Assembly: GCA_023101725.1 (NCBI GenBank)
Contig: JALJCO010012689.1
Span: 41,055-105,054 of the forward strand
Length of the DNA stretch: 64,000 nucleotides
Direction: 5' to 3'
Source: Atherinomorus stipes
Taxonomy: Eukaryota > Chordata > Actinopteri > Atheriniformes > Atherinidae
The translations under genes were made by a program, and so were the position numbers. This document shows, piece by piece, positions 22,404 through 33,636 of this stretch; the stretch's first letter is position 1, and every line of letters begins with the position of its first letter. Below the pieces are notes generated by a model. The model saw nothing but the letters and a program-made list of their open reading frames with translations. It did not search any database and was not told the DNA's origin.

Positions 22404-23182
22404 TGTTACGTCCCAGCTCTGCAAGGGGTTGGGGACGCAAACAAAAGACTGGTTTCAGATGGAAAAGGTGGAGTAAAGATGTTTATTGCTCAGAGGTGAA
22501 TTAAAGCATTAACAAAACCTAGTAAACTGCAACTGAAGGAGATGGGGTTAGCGATGCTGCTCAAAAGGAACAAATAAAAAGAAAGCCTAACACTGAAAAA
22601 TGGGGGGGGGGGGGGGGGGGGGGGAAAAAAAAAAAAAAAAAAAGAAAAGAAAAAAGAAAAAAGAAAAGAAAAAGAGAAAAAAAGAAGAAAGGGAAACCAA
22701 ATGGGGAAAAACACAAACCTAGGCTATGAACCAAAAAGGGAACGAGCAGCACCATAAACTAAGACCTGTAACCAAAACTCAACTAAACAACAAAACAAGG
22801 CCTAACTATCCCAACTCCAAACTACCAGTGCAAACTACAAACAAAGAAAAGGGGGTCCAACAATTAAATCATTAACCAAATTAAAACACCTGGAAATCAA
22901 AACCAAAAGAAACAAAGTTAGCCAAACTAAAGTCACTAAAAACCACAAATGAAAAACTAAGGACAACTGTTGCCAGGCAAAGCAGTCGCCATTGACTGAG
23001 GGTGTGCTGGGTTCTTTTTGTAGCTGTAGGGAAGTAGTTCCAGGTGTGTCCAATGAGTAGTTAGAGGAGCGAGGGAGGAGATGGTAGCGTGGTGCCAGGC
23101 CAAATCGGACAGGTAGGGTGAAGCAGGAGGATTTGCATGTAAAAATGAAAGACAAGGGGTTAATAACCTGACGGCCGTTACA
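22404..23182. mobile_element. solo LTR with 5-bp target duplication
   Basis: Starts TGTTACGTCCC and ends GGCCGTTACA (TG...CA, short inverted TGTTACG/CGTTACA-like ends). The flanks are ATCTG at 22399-22403 and ATCTG at 23183-23187, an exact 5-bp duplication. No gag, pol or second LTR is present, so this is a solo LTR left by recombination. Size of 779 bases and end sequence suit a Ty3/gypsy-type element; the class is inference. Contains a 23-base run of G followed by a run of A at 22602-22643, and the minus-strand frames over that tract are artefacts. Confidence 0.85.
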
Positions 23183-23364
23183 ATCTGGATCAACTTTCGA
23201 AACATTACAGAACTCATTGAGATCCTTTCTTGTAATTTTTGACCAAACTCTCGGGTCATTTGTATGGAGTTACATGGAAAAATTCCAAAACTTTGGCCTA
23301 TTAGGGTGATGTTGATGTAAGACTGTTTAAGCGTTGGTAAGGAGGGTTGATGTTCACCATGGGG

Positions 23365-23979
23365 TGTTGGTCAGAACACACAGGACTTGCTTGTACAGTT
23401 AACTTCTTTACTGGTCACTCTTAATCACAACAGCACAGTAATGCAGCAAACAATAAGCTTACAGGTGAGGAATTCCAGGCTAGTTAAGGTGAATGCTGGA
23501 TGGAAGTGAGTGTGGTCTATAAACACAGAAATATAAACATGAGGAGCATTCGTTTGGCAAATGAACACATTCAAGGTATTAATTATTACTAATAAATCCC
23601 TTACAGTTAGGACTAAACATGCATGTTCAAGGCTAACAGTTACAGTAACTGGCATGTAACAGGTCAGCTAGCTTAATAGCATAAAAAGGCACATGGTGAA
23701 TGGAGGAACACTTCTGAATAAGCAAAGCAGCTAAATAACATTAAAGGCTAAATAAACATCCTGTTCAGGCAGAAAAATACAACTAGTTACTTCCAGTTCT
23801 TCACCGACGCATACTGTTTATCATATTCACCTGCTAGAAGTCTGTCCAACAGTCTTCTCTCCTCGTGCTCACTGCTGCTCAGAAGTTGCATTTCTGCATC
23901 CTGACATCATGTGCTCAGTCCTGCAGCTGCACACTTCTGGCACAAGGGGACACACGCCTCATCAACAGCCTCTCCAACA
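23365..23979. mobile_element. possible second solo LTR
   Basis: Begins TGTTGGTCAG and ends CTCTCCAACA, giving a perfect 6-bp TGTTGG/CCAACA inversion with TG...CA ends. Flanking 5-mers are tggg g and tggc c, agreeing at three of five. It lies inside the same CCTCCGCC-ended element. Less secure than the neighbouring LTR. Confidence 0.4.
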
Positions 23980-24504
23980 TGGCCAATCTCACAATCATAA
24001 AGAATCCATCAAAACATTCCTGGATCCAGAAGGCGATCCCGATGTAATGGGTTCGTCCTTGGGCTGAGGCACACGGCTGGTGAAAAATTTTAGATCAATC
24101 CGTCCAGAACTTTTTCCTTAAAGTTGCTGACAGACAGATTGACGGACGGACAAACCAACGCTACCGAAAACATTTTTCATTGGCAGAGGTAATAAAACAA
24201 AGCTAAAATGTTGGTGAGCAACCCTTTGAGCCAATCACTGCAATCAGGTATTTTCTCAAATGTTCAAAGAAATTTCTGCACCTGTTAACAGGTACTTTAT
24301 TCCACTGTTCATGTGTCTGGGAGTTTATTTTTTAATTATTATTTTCAACCACAATTCAAAAGCAATATTTTATTTAACTAAATTATAATTTTGAGAATTT
24401 TTATTTATTATTACTTTCTTTAGTTTCTTGTTATTTGAATTACTGTTGTGAATTCAGCCTTTTCTTTAATTGGAGGGTATGAATGACTTTGAAGAGGACT
24501 GTTC

Positions 24505-24700
24505 AAGGCAATAACTGAGTTCTACAATTCCAACATGCTTGAAAGTCAATATTTGGTTTTACCTCCATTATGCTTCAGCACAGCCCGAACCCTCATTTTC
24601 AGTCTGTAAATTCTTCAAGTAATCTTCAGGAATAGGTCTTCGGGCTTCTTGGAGAACGTTTCAAACCTTTTCTGTGGATGTTGGCTTCCTTTAGTTCCAT
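24505..24700 (-). pseudogene. second Tc1 lineage, transposase remnant
   Basis: Minus-strand translation in broken frames gives IHRKGLNVLQEARRPIPEDY and LKNLQTENE, matching the C-terminal region of a different fish Tc1 clade (the 'IPEDYLKKLQ' type). Frameshifts and stops make it dead. It abuts the end of Tc1 copy C. Confidence 0.65.
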
Positions 24701-24834
24701 TAGCTTTCTAGTTTGAGGAAGATTCAGTGAGTTTCAGTCCAGTTCTTGTTTTATCTGGTGTAACTTAGCCCTTTCTCCTCATTTCCCCTCCATAAGAGGG
24801 ACTGTTTCTTTTCTTTTTGTTAACAGAAAACAGA

Positions 24835-25020
24835 GGAGATAAAACATGAGCAGCCAGCTTTTAGATGCATGCCTTCTCCAGCACAGCTGAATCAAATGAA
24901 TGGCTCGTTAGGAGGCCTCTGCAGAGCTGAATGACGAGCATATCAGCTGTGTTGGAGAAGGGATGCATCTAAAAGTTGCAGGATTGTGGCTCTCTAGGGT
25001 GGACTTGGCCACCTCTGGGA
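24835..25020. repeat. palindromic hAT-type MITE (copy 3)
   Basis: AGCTTTTAGATGCATGCCTTC ... CACAGCTGAATCAAATGAAT on the left is mirrored by ATCAGCTGTGTTGGAGAAGG ... TAAAAGTTGCAGGATTGTGG on the right. Confidence 0.55.
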
Positions 25021-25671
25021 TAGAGTGATACACTCATACTGTAGATCAATGCGAACAAACAAAGAGATTTCATATGCAGAAAATTACACATCTGCTACAG
25101 AAACAAAGTTTGGAAGATGAGTTCAAAGACAGCTGGATAAAAGTCTACAACTTCAAATGGATATCTTGATGCCAAAAATGAGATCTTGTCTCAAGATTCT
25201 GAAAAATGGGGAAATTCTAGGAATAATATGATCATTGAACTCCATAGCTGCTGTTCCTCGTTATAAAGTTCAGTTTGATGACAGCCTCCTCCATGGAAAC
25301 CATTTCTAAGAATGTCTGCAGCCACATATCTTTCAGTTGATCTGCAGCCTTCCAGTTAATGGCTATCAGTCTTTTTGCTGTCATGCGTCCAGTTGTTAGA
25401 ATTTGTTTGTGAACTTTGTACAAAGGTTCTTCTATGCTACGACTCAAAAAAGCAATGGAGAGTATGACCAATCATTTTCCCAGCGATTGTACATCTTTTC
25501 CCCAAAGTCTGTTTATTTTACTGCATCTCCACGCTATATGAAAAGATATCTGCTTGTTTGCAGTGGAAGCAGTTATCTTAATCAGATATTTTGCAATCAA
25601 ACAGTAAAATATGTCAAATAGAACGATAATTTATCACTCTGCCTTTCGGTGATTTCTTGACCTTCTATGAC
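25021..25671. other. intergenic DNA, no gene recognised
   Basis: Two overlapping frames on opposite strands near 25232-25621 show no domain and no codon bias; I leave them unassigned. Confidence 0.4.
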
Positions 25672-26038
25672 AGCCTGCAGCTCCAGAGCCACAAGTGGCT
25701 CTTTGGCCCTTCCACAATGGCTCTCAATTACTTGGACTTAAAAAAAATGAAGAACCAACTAATATTTTAAAATACCAGCTTATTCATTATAACATTTGAT
25801 GGTTTTAGCAGGGTTTTTTTATTTTCATGGAATGATTGTGACTTTTCACAACATTATGGCATTAAAAGTACCAAGGCAATAATATACACCCTCAAAATTA
25901 TTCATACCCTCCAATTAAAGAAAGCTAAATTCACAACAGTTATTCAAATAACAAGAATCTAAAGAAACTAAGAATAAATAAAATTCTACAAAATTGTAAT
26001 TTAGTGAAATGAGATGTTGCTTTTGAATTGTGGTTGGA

Positions 26039-26077
<39 letters not shown>

Positions 26078-26560
26078 CAAAACTGTCCCACACCTTTCCC
26101 ATTAACAGTGGACCAACATACCTGTCAACAGGTGTAGAAGTCTTTTTGAACATTACAGAAAACACCTCATTGCAGTGATTGCCTTAAAGTGTTGCTCAAT
26201 AAAATTTTTGCTTCGGAGCCCCATCATGCTTTTTACTTGTTTTATTTTTTGTGTTTCTTTTTAATATTTCTTTCAACCCACAATTCAAAATCAATGTCAT
26301 GATTTTCATAGATTTTTTATTTATTATTACTTTTGTCAATTTCATCTTATTTTACTGACAGCTGATGTTTTTTCCTTCTTTAATTTGAGGGTATGAATAA
26401 TTCTGAGGATGACTGTGTTTGTCTTATATAATTTCTCTTGTCACTAGCTTGGAAATTAGTTTTTCACATAATTTCCCACAAATAAATTTTTTAAACCTCT
26501 TCCATACAGTTCAATCCCATCAAAGAAAATACTGTATATCCTCTTTTTACAAGATTGTAT
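25672..26560. mobile_element. hAT-type element interrupted by a Tc1 MITE
   Basis: The left part (GCTCCAGAGCCACAAGTGGC ... AAAAGTACCAAGGCAATAAT) and the right part (AGCTTGGAAATTAG ... ACAAATAAATTTTTT) match consecutive parts of the uninterrupted relative at 57118-57657. Only the Tc1-type MITE at 25886-26416 separates them. Confidence 0.6.
25886..26416 (+). mobile_element. Tc1-type MITE (copy D)
   Basis: Ends CACCCTCAAAATTATTCATA and reversed CAGTCATCCTCAGAATTATTC. Plus-strand translation keeps QWTNIPVNRCRSL and HYRKHLIAVIALKCCSIKF of the Tc1 transposase end. A (TAA)n run at about 26040-26075 has grown inside it. Confidence 0.75.
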
Positions 26561-27240
26561 TTCTCTTTTTATTTCAAAATCAAATCGAAAACAGAGAAAA
26601 ATGTGATAAAAACGTGATAACAACGTTTCGGTACAGCTGATAGAGAGAATATAAGGAGCGGACCAAACACCAAATAACCAAATTAACCAAACAGTGTTAG
26701 CTTTTGTAGCTACATTAGCAGCTTGTTCGCTCGTCAACCACCGTTTCCTGGTCTCTGACACAAAAGATGATAAGTTACACAAGCAGCAACACTTACCGAC
26801 TGCACATCCTCACTGATAAGTATAATCCACTGGTCCCTGGTAGTGCTGTCCCTCCTGTTAGAGCACTGAAAACTGCTGAATTTCCCAGCTCAGCGCGGCC
26901 CCCCCCCCCTTTCTTCCTTGTCTTCGTCCTCCTCTCTGACAAAACTGGTCATAACTACTCTGCGGCAGGTAATCAGCTGCTTTCAGGTGGTGCTAAAGAG
27001 GCTAGCTTAGCAGCTAGCAGCCTCTCTCGTTCATGTCATTGGGAGAAAGAAATCCAATTCGCATACTGTGGAGAGCGCGTGCTTGTGGCTGATTCTGGTG
27101 AGAAGAGAGAGCCCGCACTCAAAGACGAAGTCACTTTCACTTTCCGGAATTTCTGGCACGTTTTTATTGAGGTCCTGTTCCAATACACGTGTTTTAACGT
27201 GAAAAAGTGGGATTTCCGGTTGATAGCCTTTTCTTAGTTG
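26561..27240. other. intergenic DNA, no gene recognised
   Basis: Moderately GC-rich from 26870 with a run of C at about 26901-26912 and a plus-strand frame of 156 codons (26767-27237). That frame has no recognisable domain and I treat it as chance or repeat-derived. Confidence 0.35.
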
Positions 27241-27985
27241 GCAAAACTTAGAGAAGGCAATTCATCCATTATAAGTTCAAGACTGGACTACTGCAATGCC
27301 CTCCATGTTGGCCTAAACCAGTCTTTCATTTCACGTCTTCAACTTGTCCAGAACGCTGCAGCCCGATTTTTAACAGGCACGTCTAGACGTGAACACATTA
27401 CCCTCGTGCTGCAGTTGCTTCACTGGCTTCCGATTTGTTTTAGAGTTGATTTTAAACTTTTGCTGTTTGTTTTTAACGCTATTCATGGCCAGGCGCTCTC
27501 TTATCAGATATTTTAACTATCCGTGATCACGGCAGGGCCCTGCGTTCTTTGAGTCAGCTTTTGCTTGAGGTCCCAAGGTCAAGATACAAGCAGTAGGGTG
27601 ACCGTTCTTTTGCAGCTGCTGCTCCTCGGTTGTGGAACAAACTGCCCCTCAACATTCGCATCACCACTGATTTTGGCCTTTTTAAATCAAAGCTAAACAC
27701 CCACCTTTTCAGATTAGCCTTTAACTCCATCTAGGTTAGCTTTTAGGTAAAGCTTTTATTTATTTATTTGTCCGTCTATTTTTAACTTATTTTATGCGTT
27801 TCCTGCAGGCTCTTTATACCCTGCAGCGCTGTGGCACTTCCAGTTATTTTTTATTCCTTTTCTTGTCCTGTTTCATTGATTTTCTGTTTTATGTATTGAT
27901 GTACTTTTTATGGCTTAATTGTGAAGCACTTTGAGTACCATTCTGGTTATTGTAAAGGGCTACACAAATAAAAGTTGATTGATTG
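27241..27985 (+). pseudogene. L2-type LINE, 3' fragment
   Basis: Starts inside ORF2: ISSRLDYCNALHVGLNQSF and LQLVQNAAARFLTGTSRREH are the thumb/C-terminal region of L2-clade reverse transcriptase, followed by LHWLPICFRVDFK. Stops and frameshifts follow. The 3' UTR ends TATTGTAAAGGGCTACACAA, then a (TTGA)n tail at about 27970-27990. Strongly 5'-truncated and dead. Confidence 0.8.
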
Positions 27986-29692
27986 ATTGATAAAAACAAT
28001 ACAAAGTGCTTCACATAATAAAACAATTAACATCAAAATACTATGGATAAAAACAAAACAGACTCACACACATATCCATCATTATCTCACACCCACCCAT
28101 GACCCTACAACTACCCCCACCCATACCTCATTAGTCCCTTTGAAAACCACCCTGTCACAGAAGAGTAACAGTTAAAAGAAAGAAACATGACTTGGTACCA
28201 GGTGATGAAACAATAACGAAGGGGTCCATCTGCCCCTTTGCCACCCCCACCCATGACCATCCAGGCCTCCACCATGGGAGCACCCCAGGTCTGGGCGGAC
28301 AGCCCCCACGCCACCACCGTAAGGCTGCACGCTGGGCCCTGATTGCCCAAACCAGGACAGCCACCACGGCAGCAAACACGCAGTCAAGGTTGGGGAAGCT
28401 CCGAGGGAGAGGGACCCCATGAAGACGACACTGGAGTGATAGAAGGGTTTCTGAAAAAAGATCAAATCAATCTAAAACAGTAAAAATTAACGTTTAAAAA
28501 TATGTAAAAAGAAATTCATACTTAGGTAAAAAATAAATCAAAATAAATAAGTATGATAATGAAATAAATTAATAAATGAATTAATACAATTTAGAAGCAG
28601 ATAAGGATAAGTAGGCTATAGACTAATTAAAAGGTGCATTTGGACAGAGATTCTAGGATCAGTTCCTATAACTACCCGTCTGGAGTTTAGTTATCAGAAC
28701 TACCCATCAGTTTGCGTTCGCACATGAGGGAGGGAGGACCTTGATAGGGACCATGTTTGACGCAATCGTTGCGACAGAGATAAATTTATGCCCCAGCAGA
28801 TTTAATACAAAACTGAGGTTTCTCATCTCTTTAATTCAAAGCTATTATAAAAGCTAGCTTACCAGCTTTCCATCATCACGGTCATTTGTGTCATGTACAG
28901 CCCCCCGTTGGAAAGCTGCCCTATTACATTTAGCTTTCGTTGTAGTGGACGGACCGGGGTTCGTCCACTAAAGTGGTGCAGATTGTACTGACACAATTTG
29001 CAACTGTATTTGGGTTTTCCTTCTCTTTTATGCAAAGTTATTATAAAAGCTAACTTACCAGCTTTCCCTCCCTTTCCCTTGTCTACCTTTTGCTGAAGTG
29101 TGCCCGGAACTTTAGTGGACAGTCCATCCACTAAAGTGTCTTTAGTGGATGGAAAATGGGGTGTATTTGGGTCACCCCATCAATAAAAGTCTGGCTCCGC
29201 CACTGCTAGTTCCTATATGTCCGAATGCGCAAAAAAATGGCCTGGTTCCCGTTAAGGTTATAGGAACTCCAAAAGGTTCCTACAGTCTGAAAGCACCTAA
29301 AACAAATAAAACTTAGCTAAAAGCAAGGCTAAAAAGGTAGGTCTTGAGTCTTGAGCCTCTTTTTAAAAGCATCAACAGTCTCTGCAGTCCTGAGGTCCTC
29401 AGGCAGGCTGTCACAGGTGAGGCCCATGATGCTGAAATGAGGCCTCCCCATGGGTTCTGGTATGAACCTAAGGAACAACTAAAAGGCCAGCACCTGAGGA
29501 CCCCAGGGTCTGCGAGGGATTATAATTTAAAAGCAACTCAGATAAATAAGAGTCAAGTCTTTTTGTATAGCGCTTAAACACAGCAGCTACCGATAAAAAA
29601 GCGTGAAGATAGAAGGCCCAAGACCATTAAGACTTTTATAAACCAGTAAAAGAACCTTAAAATCAATCCCGAACCGCACGGGGAGCCAAATA
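27986..29692 (-). pseudogene. L2-type LINE, 3' fragment, opposite strand
   Basis: From the shared tail inward: ACAAAGTGCTTCACATAATA (3' UTR), then after an inserted element the ORF2 end (TAGGTCTTGAGTC..., AAAATCAATCCCGAACCGCA), the same order as the minus-strand L2 at 58882-60462. The CG-rich 28240-28430 part is its 3' UTR; the overlapping frames there are spurious. Confidence 0.65.
28632..29298. mobile_element. hAT-like MITE (AGGTGC ends), nested in L2
   Basis: Ends AGGTGCATTTGGACAGAG and reversed AGGTGCTTTCAGACTGTAG. Shares long stretches with 44365-46949 (GGGACCATGTTTGACGCAAT; GTCCGAATGCGCAAAAAAAT). Contains short pieces of a repeated CCACTAAAGTG motif. No transposase. Confidence 0.65.
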
Positions 29693-29876
29693 AAACTGAT
29701 TCATTTAAAAAGACAACAAATTTTCTACAGTATAGTAAGTCTGTCTCAAAAATAATAACTTCACTTTTTTATTATTATTTCAAAAAGCCATGAAACATTT
29801 GTGACTGTAAATAACTTTTATTTAGCTGAGTTGAGGCAAAAATGGCTTTTTGGATTGTAAAGGTTGCAGACCTCTG
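29693..29876. repeat. hAT-type element, right-end fragment
   Basis: Matches the right part of 57118-57657 (AACTGATTC.T.TAAAA, ACTTTTATTTAGCTG, AAAAATGGCT) and ends AGGTTGCAGACCTCTG, the inverse of the CAGGGGTCTGCAACCT left end of that family. Confidence 0.6.
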
Positions 29877-32800
29877 TTCTACCGGGACAGTTTCTCTTGA
29901 GACTTCAGCTGTGAAGAAACTGAAGGATCAGATGGATGGATCCCCCCCCCCCCCCCCCAGGACATCATTTTCAGACCTGCTTTGGATATTTTTTTAGGGT
30001 TGTCGCCTCTTTTTTGTCCCCTCCACTTCCTCAGATTTTCCAAGGACTGCACACCATGCTGGGAGATGCCATGAAGAAAACAACTAAAAGAACAAGTCAA
30101 TGTCCTGAGAAAAATGCTGAAAGGCCTTAAGAAAGCAAGAGAGCTGTTGCTAAAGACCACTCTGAATGAAGTTCTGGCTGTTTGGAAGCAAAACTAAGAA
30201 AAACGACTTTTTCATTGTACTATGACACCATCACTCATTTCTGGAATATTCCCAAACAAATCTGAGTCATATCAAAGTAGCAGAAAGTAGCTTGAGAATA
30301 CGAACAATAGAGCCCATACAACTTCTTTTTTTTTTTTTTTAATTAGGTTTTTTATTCTTTTTCTTTTTCCTCAGGGCTCCACGTTGGTTTAATCCAGCTC
30401 AAACTTTGATGTGGTCCACTCAGTGTTTGCTGTTTGTTGGTCCATGTCTCTTTTAATATCGCTCATTTGTTTGTTGTTTTCTATAGAATGACACAAGTTG
30501 CAGGCTGTGGCTTGTGATTACATCGTTTATGGGCTACTCTGTATATAAAAAGTGAAGATTGCCTGTAAAGATTCAAACTAAGACACACATTAAATGATTT
30601 CCCGACAGTCACCAGTGCAGAAGCTCCACTTTCCAGCCTGTTTTCCAGGCACTGCTTTCATTTTTTCCATTTAATGCATTAGTGCTCTTATATCTTACTT
30701 TAACAACCAGGGAGACTCTGTCAGATTTATCTTTATTGTCTTGAGCCACACAAAACAAAAACACTTGACTCGGCTCTGCAGTGTTTCTTTTACGACTCCA
30801 GCGGACTGCTCGCGATGCCAAATGAAGCAATATAACAGGACAGCTTGAAAACAAGAGCTACTGTCATTTATCGTGTTGCGAAAGCTTATTTGCCTGAGGT
30901 TGGGGCGATGTGGGAAATGCGAGTCTGTGTGTGTCCTCAGAGCTGTCACAGCTGCAGTTCACGCTCAGTCAAAAAACCCATCCATCAAAATGACCCCGGA
31001 TGAGAAGTCAACCTTGTTTCTTGTCTGATTCTAGTGTAAACAACTGCAGATGATGCTCACACACCCAATTATGTCCCCTTTGAAGCAGTCATAACAATTT
31101 TATGAATTATTTTTTAAGAAGTTATGGCTATTTGGTGAAATTTGATTTAAAGGTTGTTTAACAGAATCATTTCACAAGCCAAAACAGTAGTTTATTAATA
31201 GGAATTACTTGGAAACCTTTCCCTTTCTCAGAAAACATGTGACACCATTTTCCCCTTTGAGGAACTAAAAACACATCTGAGCCGAATTGCAGAGAGAAAG
31301 TGGAGCAAAAAGGTATTTCTTTGTGATACAAATGAAAGCCAGTCCTATACGTCCAGCTAGCCAGGCTTAATACGAGGGCTGTAAACGGGGGAAACAGCGT
31401 ATAGAGGTTTCACATGATTCATTAGTGTAATAAAGGTCTTTCAAGGCTGCTCGAACTTCCAGCACAGCCAGGTTGGCAGTTTCTTCCTGTTTTCAGTCTG
31501 TCTAATAGTCTCCTGGCTCTGCTACCATGAGAGTGTTATCAGGCGTCTCACACAATGCTGAGAAAAAACGTGATTAAAAGTGCTTCTCAAAATGTCAAGC
31601 TCTTTCTTTAAGTCCTGCCAGAACATAATGAGCCGTCACACTTAATTAAACTGGCAGGACAGGATCAGTGGGGGACAGTCCTCAGCCAGAAAATCTAAAC
31701 ATGATTCACAGTGATGGAAAAAATCTGAGATTTATCTCTAAATTAAAAACTTTTACATAATTTCTGCATCAACTTATAAGATGGACGTGGCATGAAGGTT
31801 TGTTTTGGGGGAAAGCGCGGGGCGTTCCTCGCCTGGTGGCGCGTTGGTGTTTGTGGTTAGAGAATTGGGCTGCGGGGGGCTTTGAGGTGGGGGCGTGGGG
31901 GGGATGAAAGGTACAGCTGTCCCGCTCGTCTGCGCGCCGGCGCAGTTGTTTGCTGGTTTGGTGTCATGTTTTGTCTCGATTTTGGGGGGTTGGTGCGCTT
32001 GAGTTGCGGGGGGAGGTTAACGGGTGGCTGAAGTGCGTGCAGAGATGACGGACAGATTAAGCGGTTTGAAAAGCTTTGAAATGATGGGTTCTCCTCCCAG
32101 ATGGTATTGCAAATACCAGGTGGCGGGAGTCAGGTTATGAAAGCGTAGCTGAGGAAGAAAGCAGGTTCATTTGCTGTATTACATGCACCAATGGAAGCTG
32201 TAAATAAAATGAAAAAGAGGTGCCTTTCTTTTGTGTGTGGGGGATTTTTTTCTCTATTAACCTTTTGAAAAGGGATTTGCAGCACTTCATCAAAATAAAG
32301 CTTGACAACTTGGGGTCACAGATCATCATTAAACAAACAAGAGTCAAACATCCTTTCTTCTACTTTACATGCACTGTGACAAGCAGCACCTGCTCTGCAC
32401 CAAAAAAACACATTCCAGCTTTAATTCAATAAACCAAACGGCGGGTTTGTTATGACCTGAGATGGCGTATAAGTCATATGATTATTACCTCTCCTCCACA
32501 CGAACTCCTCTTCACTTTCCCAGGCAAGCAGCTGCCTTCCACTCCAGCAAAGATTGAGTAATGATGTCTGAGCATTTACGGAGGAACAATGAAGGTGGAA
32601 TTATGAAAGATGAGGATCAGACAAAGCTTTTGGTCAAATACCAGAGGGGAAAAGCGTAAAGTCATTTTTTTTTTTTCAATTTCCAGCTGCTGAACCTGCA
32701 CTGTGAATATAAAAAATGTGTTTGTTTTGTCTCACAACTATATTTAAAGGTGATAACTACAATTTTTTTCCATCAAAACAATTAATTTTTCAAAAATAAT

Positions 32801-33159
32801 ACATCTATGTGCCGAAAAAAAGTATAAATTTTACTGGATATTTTTTTAATAGCTTACAAATAATTGTTATGTAATATAAATGTTGATGTGTCCAGTATAT
32901 ATAAATATTTACATCTTATTACCATGCCAACATCTATGCTTAAGGATTCTGCACCATTAGCATTAGCTCGGGAGTTGCTAGCTCGTTTGCTTTGTGTAGA
33001 AATAGTAGAGCTGGGTGTTGTTGAGAACCTCATGATTCGATGGGTTATGATTCGATTCAATATTGATTTAAATGCTTCAATGTTGACGTAGGAAGGAGTA
33101 GAAACTCTGTTTCAAGCATTTATTTTCACGCTCGTGAACATACATGTCATTCATTCCTA
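29877..33159. other. intergenic DNA, no gene recognised
   Basis: Mostly AT-rich and free of recognisable transposons. Contains a run of C at 29942-29958, poly-T at about 30328-30342, and a G-rich CpG-rich island at 31795-32150 listed separately. Frames in 30600-30950 and 32130-32430 look random. Confidence 0.45.
31795..32150. promoter_or_regulatory. G-rich, CpG-rich island of unknown role
   Basis: A sharp change from AT-rich flanks to GC-rich sequence with many G-runs of 5-7 and roughly twenty CpGs, including GCGCGCCGGCGCAG. Could be a CpG-island promoter, a G-quadruplex cluster, or the 5' part of a mobile element. No open frame or TATA box anchors it. Confidence 0.35.
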
Positions 33160-33345
33160 TTCTTTACTGCTTGTCCAGCTTGCTGGAGCCTATCCCAGCT
33201 ATTATCAGGCGAGAGGCAGGGTACTCCCAGGACAGATCTGTTGCAGGGACAGACACAGAGAGACAGACAGCCACGCACTCTCACACTCACCCAGGGGCAA
33301 TTTAGAGTAACCAATTCACCTAACATGCATGTCTTTGGATGGTGG
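33160..33345. repeat. common teleost interspersed repeat
   Basis: CTGGAGCCTATCCCAGCT ... CAGGCGAGAGGCAGGGTAC ... CACTCACCCAGGGGCAATTT ... CACCTAACATGCATGT is a very widespread fish repeat. Frames over it are not genes. Confidence 0.7.
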
Positions 33346-33351
33346 AGGGAA

Positions 33352-33605
33352 GCCAGAGTTCATACTTCCCCATCTAAGCTCAGTAAAAACACAATAATAT
33401 GCAAACCCTCAAAATACATGTTACAATAACACATGCAATAGCCTCATAAAGAAACACATTTAAGAGCAATTCATCCTTCAAGCCCTTGGGAGCCAGGCCT
33501 CGCATTGCTTTATAGCTTGTCATGGTCCCTATGGTCCAATGAAATGAAATGAAATGAAAATACTTTATTCATCCCCGAAGGGAAATTCAGTATTGTAAAA
33601 GCTCA

Positions 33606-33636
<31 letters not shown>

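Larger units (their letters stand above)
22317..24190. mobile_element. CCTCCGCC-ended element inserted in Tc1 copy C
   Basis: Left end CTCGGAGAGCACAGACCTCC followed by GCCAAG; right end TTGGCAGAGGT, which is the near-perfect inverse of ACCTCCGCCAA. This is a well-populated teleost repeat style. It is itself interrupted by LTR sequence. Original class uncertain. Confidence 0.6.
22137..24503 (-). mobile_element. Tc1-type MITE (copy C), split by a nested insertion
   Basis: The left half (22137-22313) and right half (about 24190-24503) together give the same sequence order as copies A, B and D. Its own ends are CAGTCGTCCTCAAAATTATTC and reversed ACAGTCCTCTTCAAAGTCATTC. The halves are separated by about 1.9 kb of later insertions described below. 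Confidence 0.75.

Noticed and set aside
22490..22755. Two Phe/Pro-rich minus-strand frames
   Set aside because: Produced by the poly-G and poly-A run inside the solo LTR.
26767..27237. 156-codon plus-strand frame
   Set aside because: Contains a C-run and no recognisable domain; no splice or polyadenylation context. Left as unassigned DNA.
28111..28465. Overlapping Gly/Pro/Trp-rich frames on both strands
   Set aside because: Fall in the GC-rich 3' UTR of an L2 LINE.
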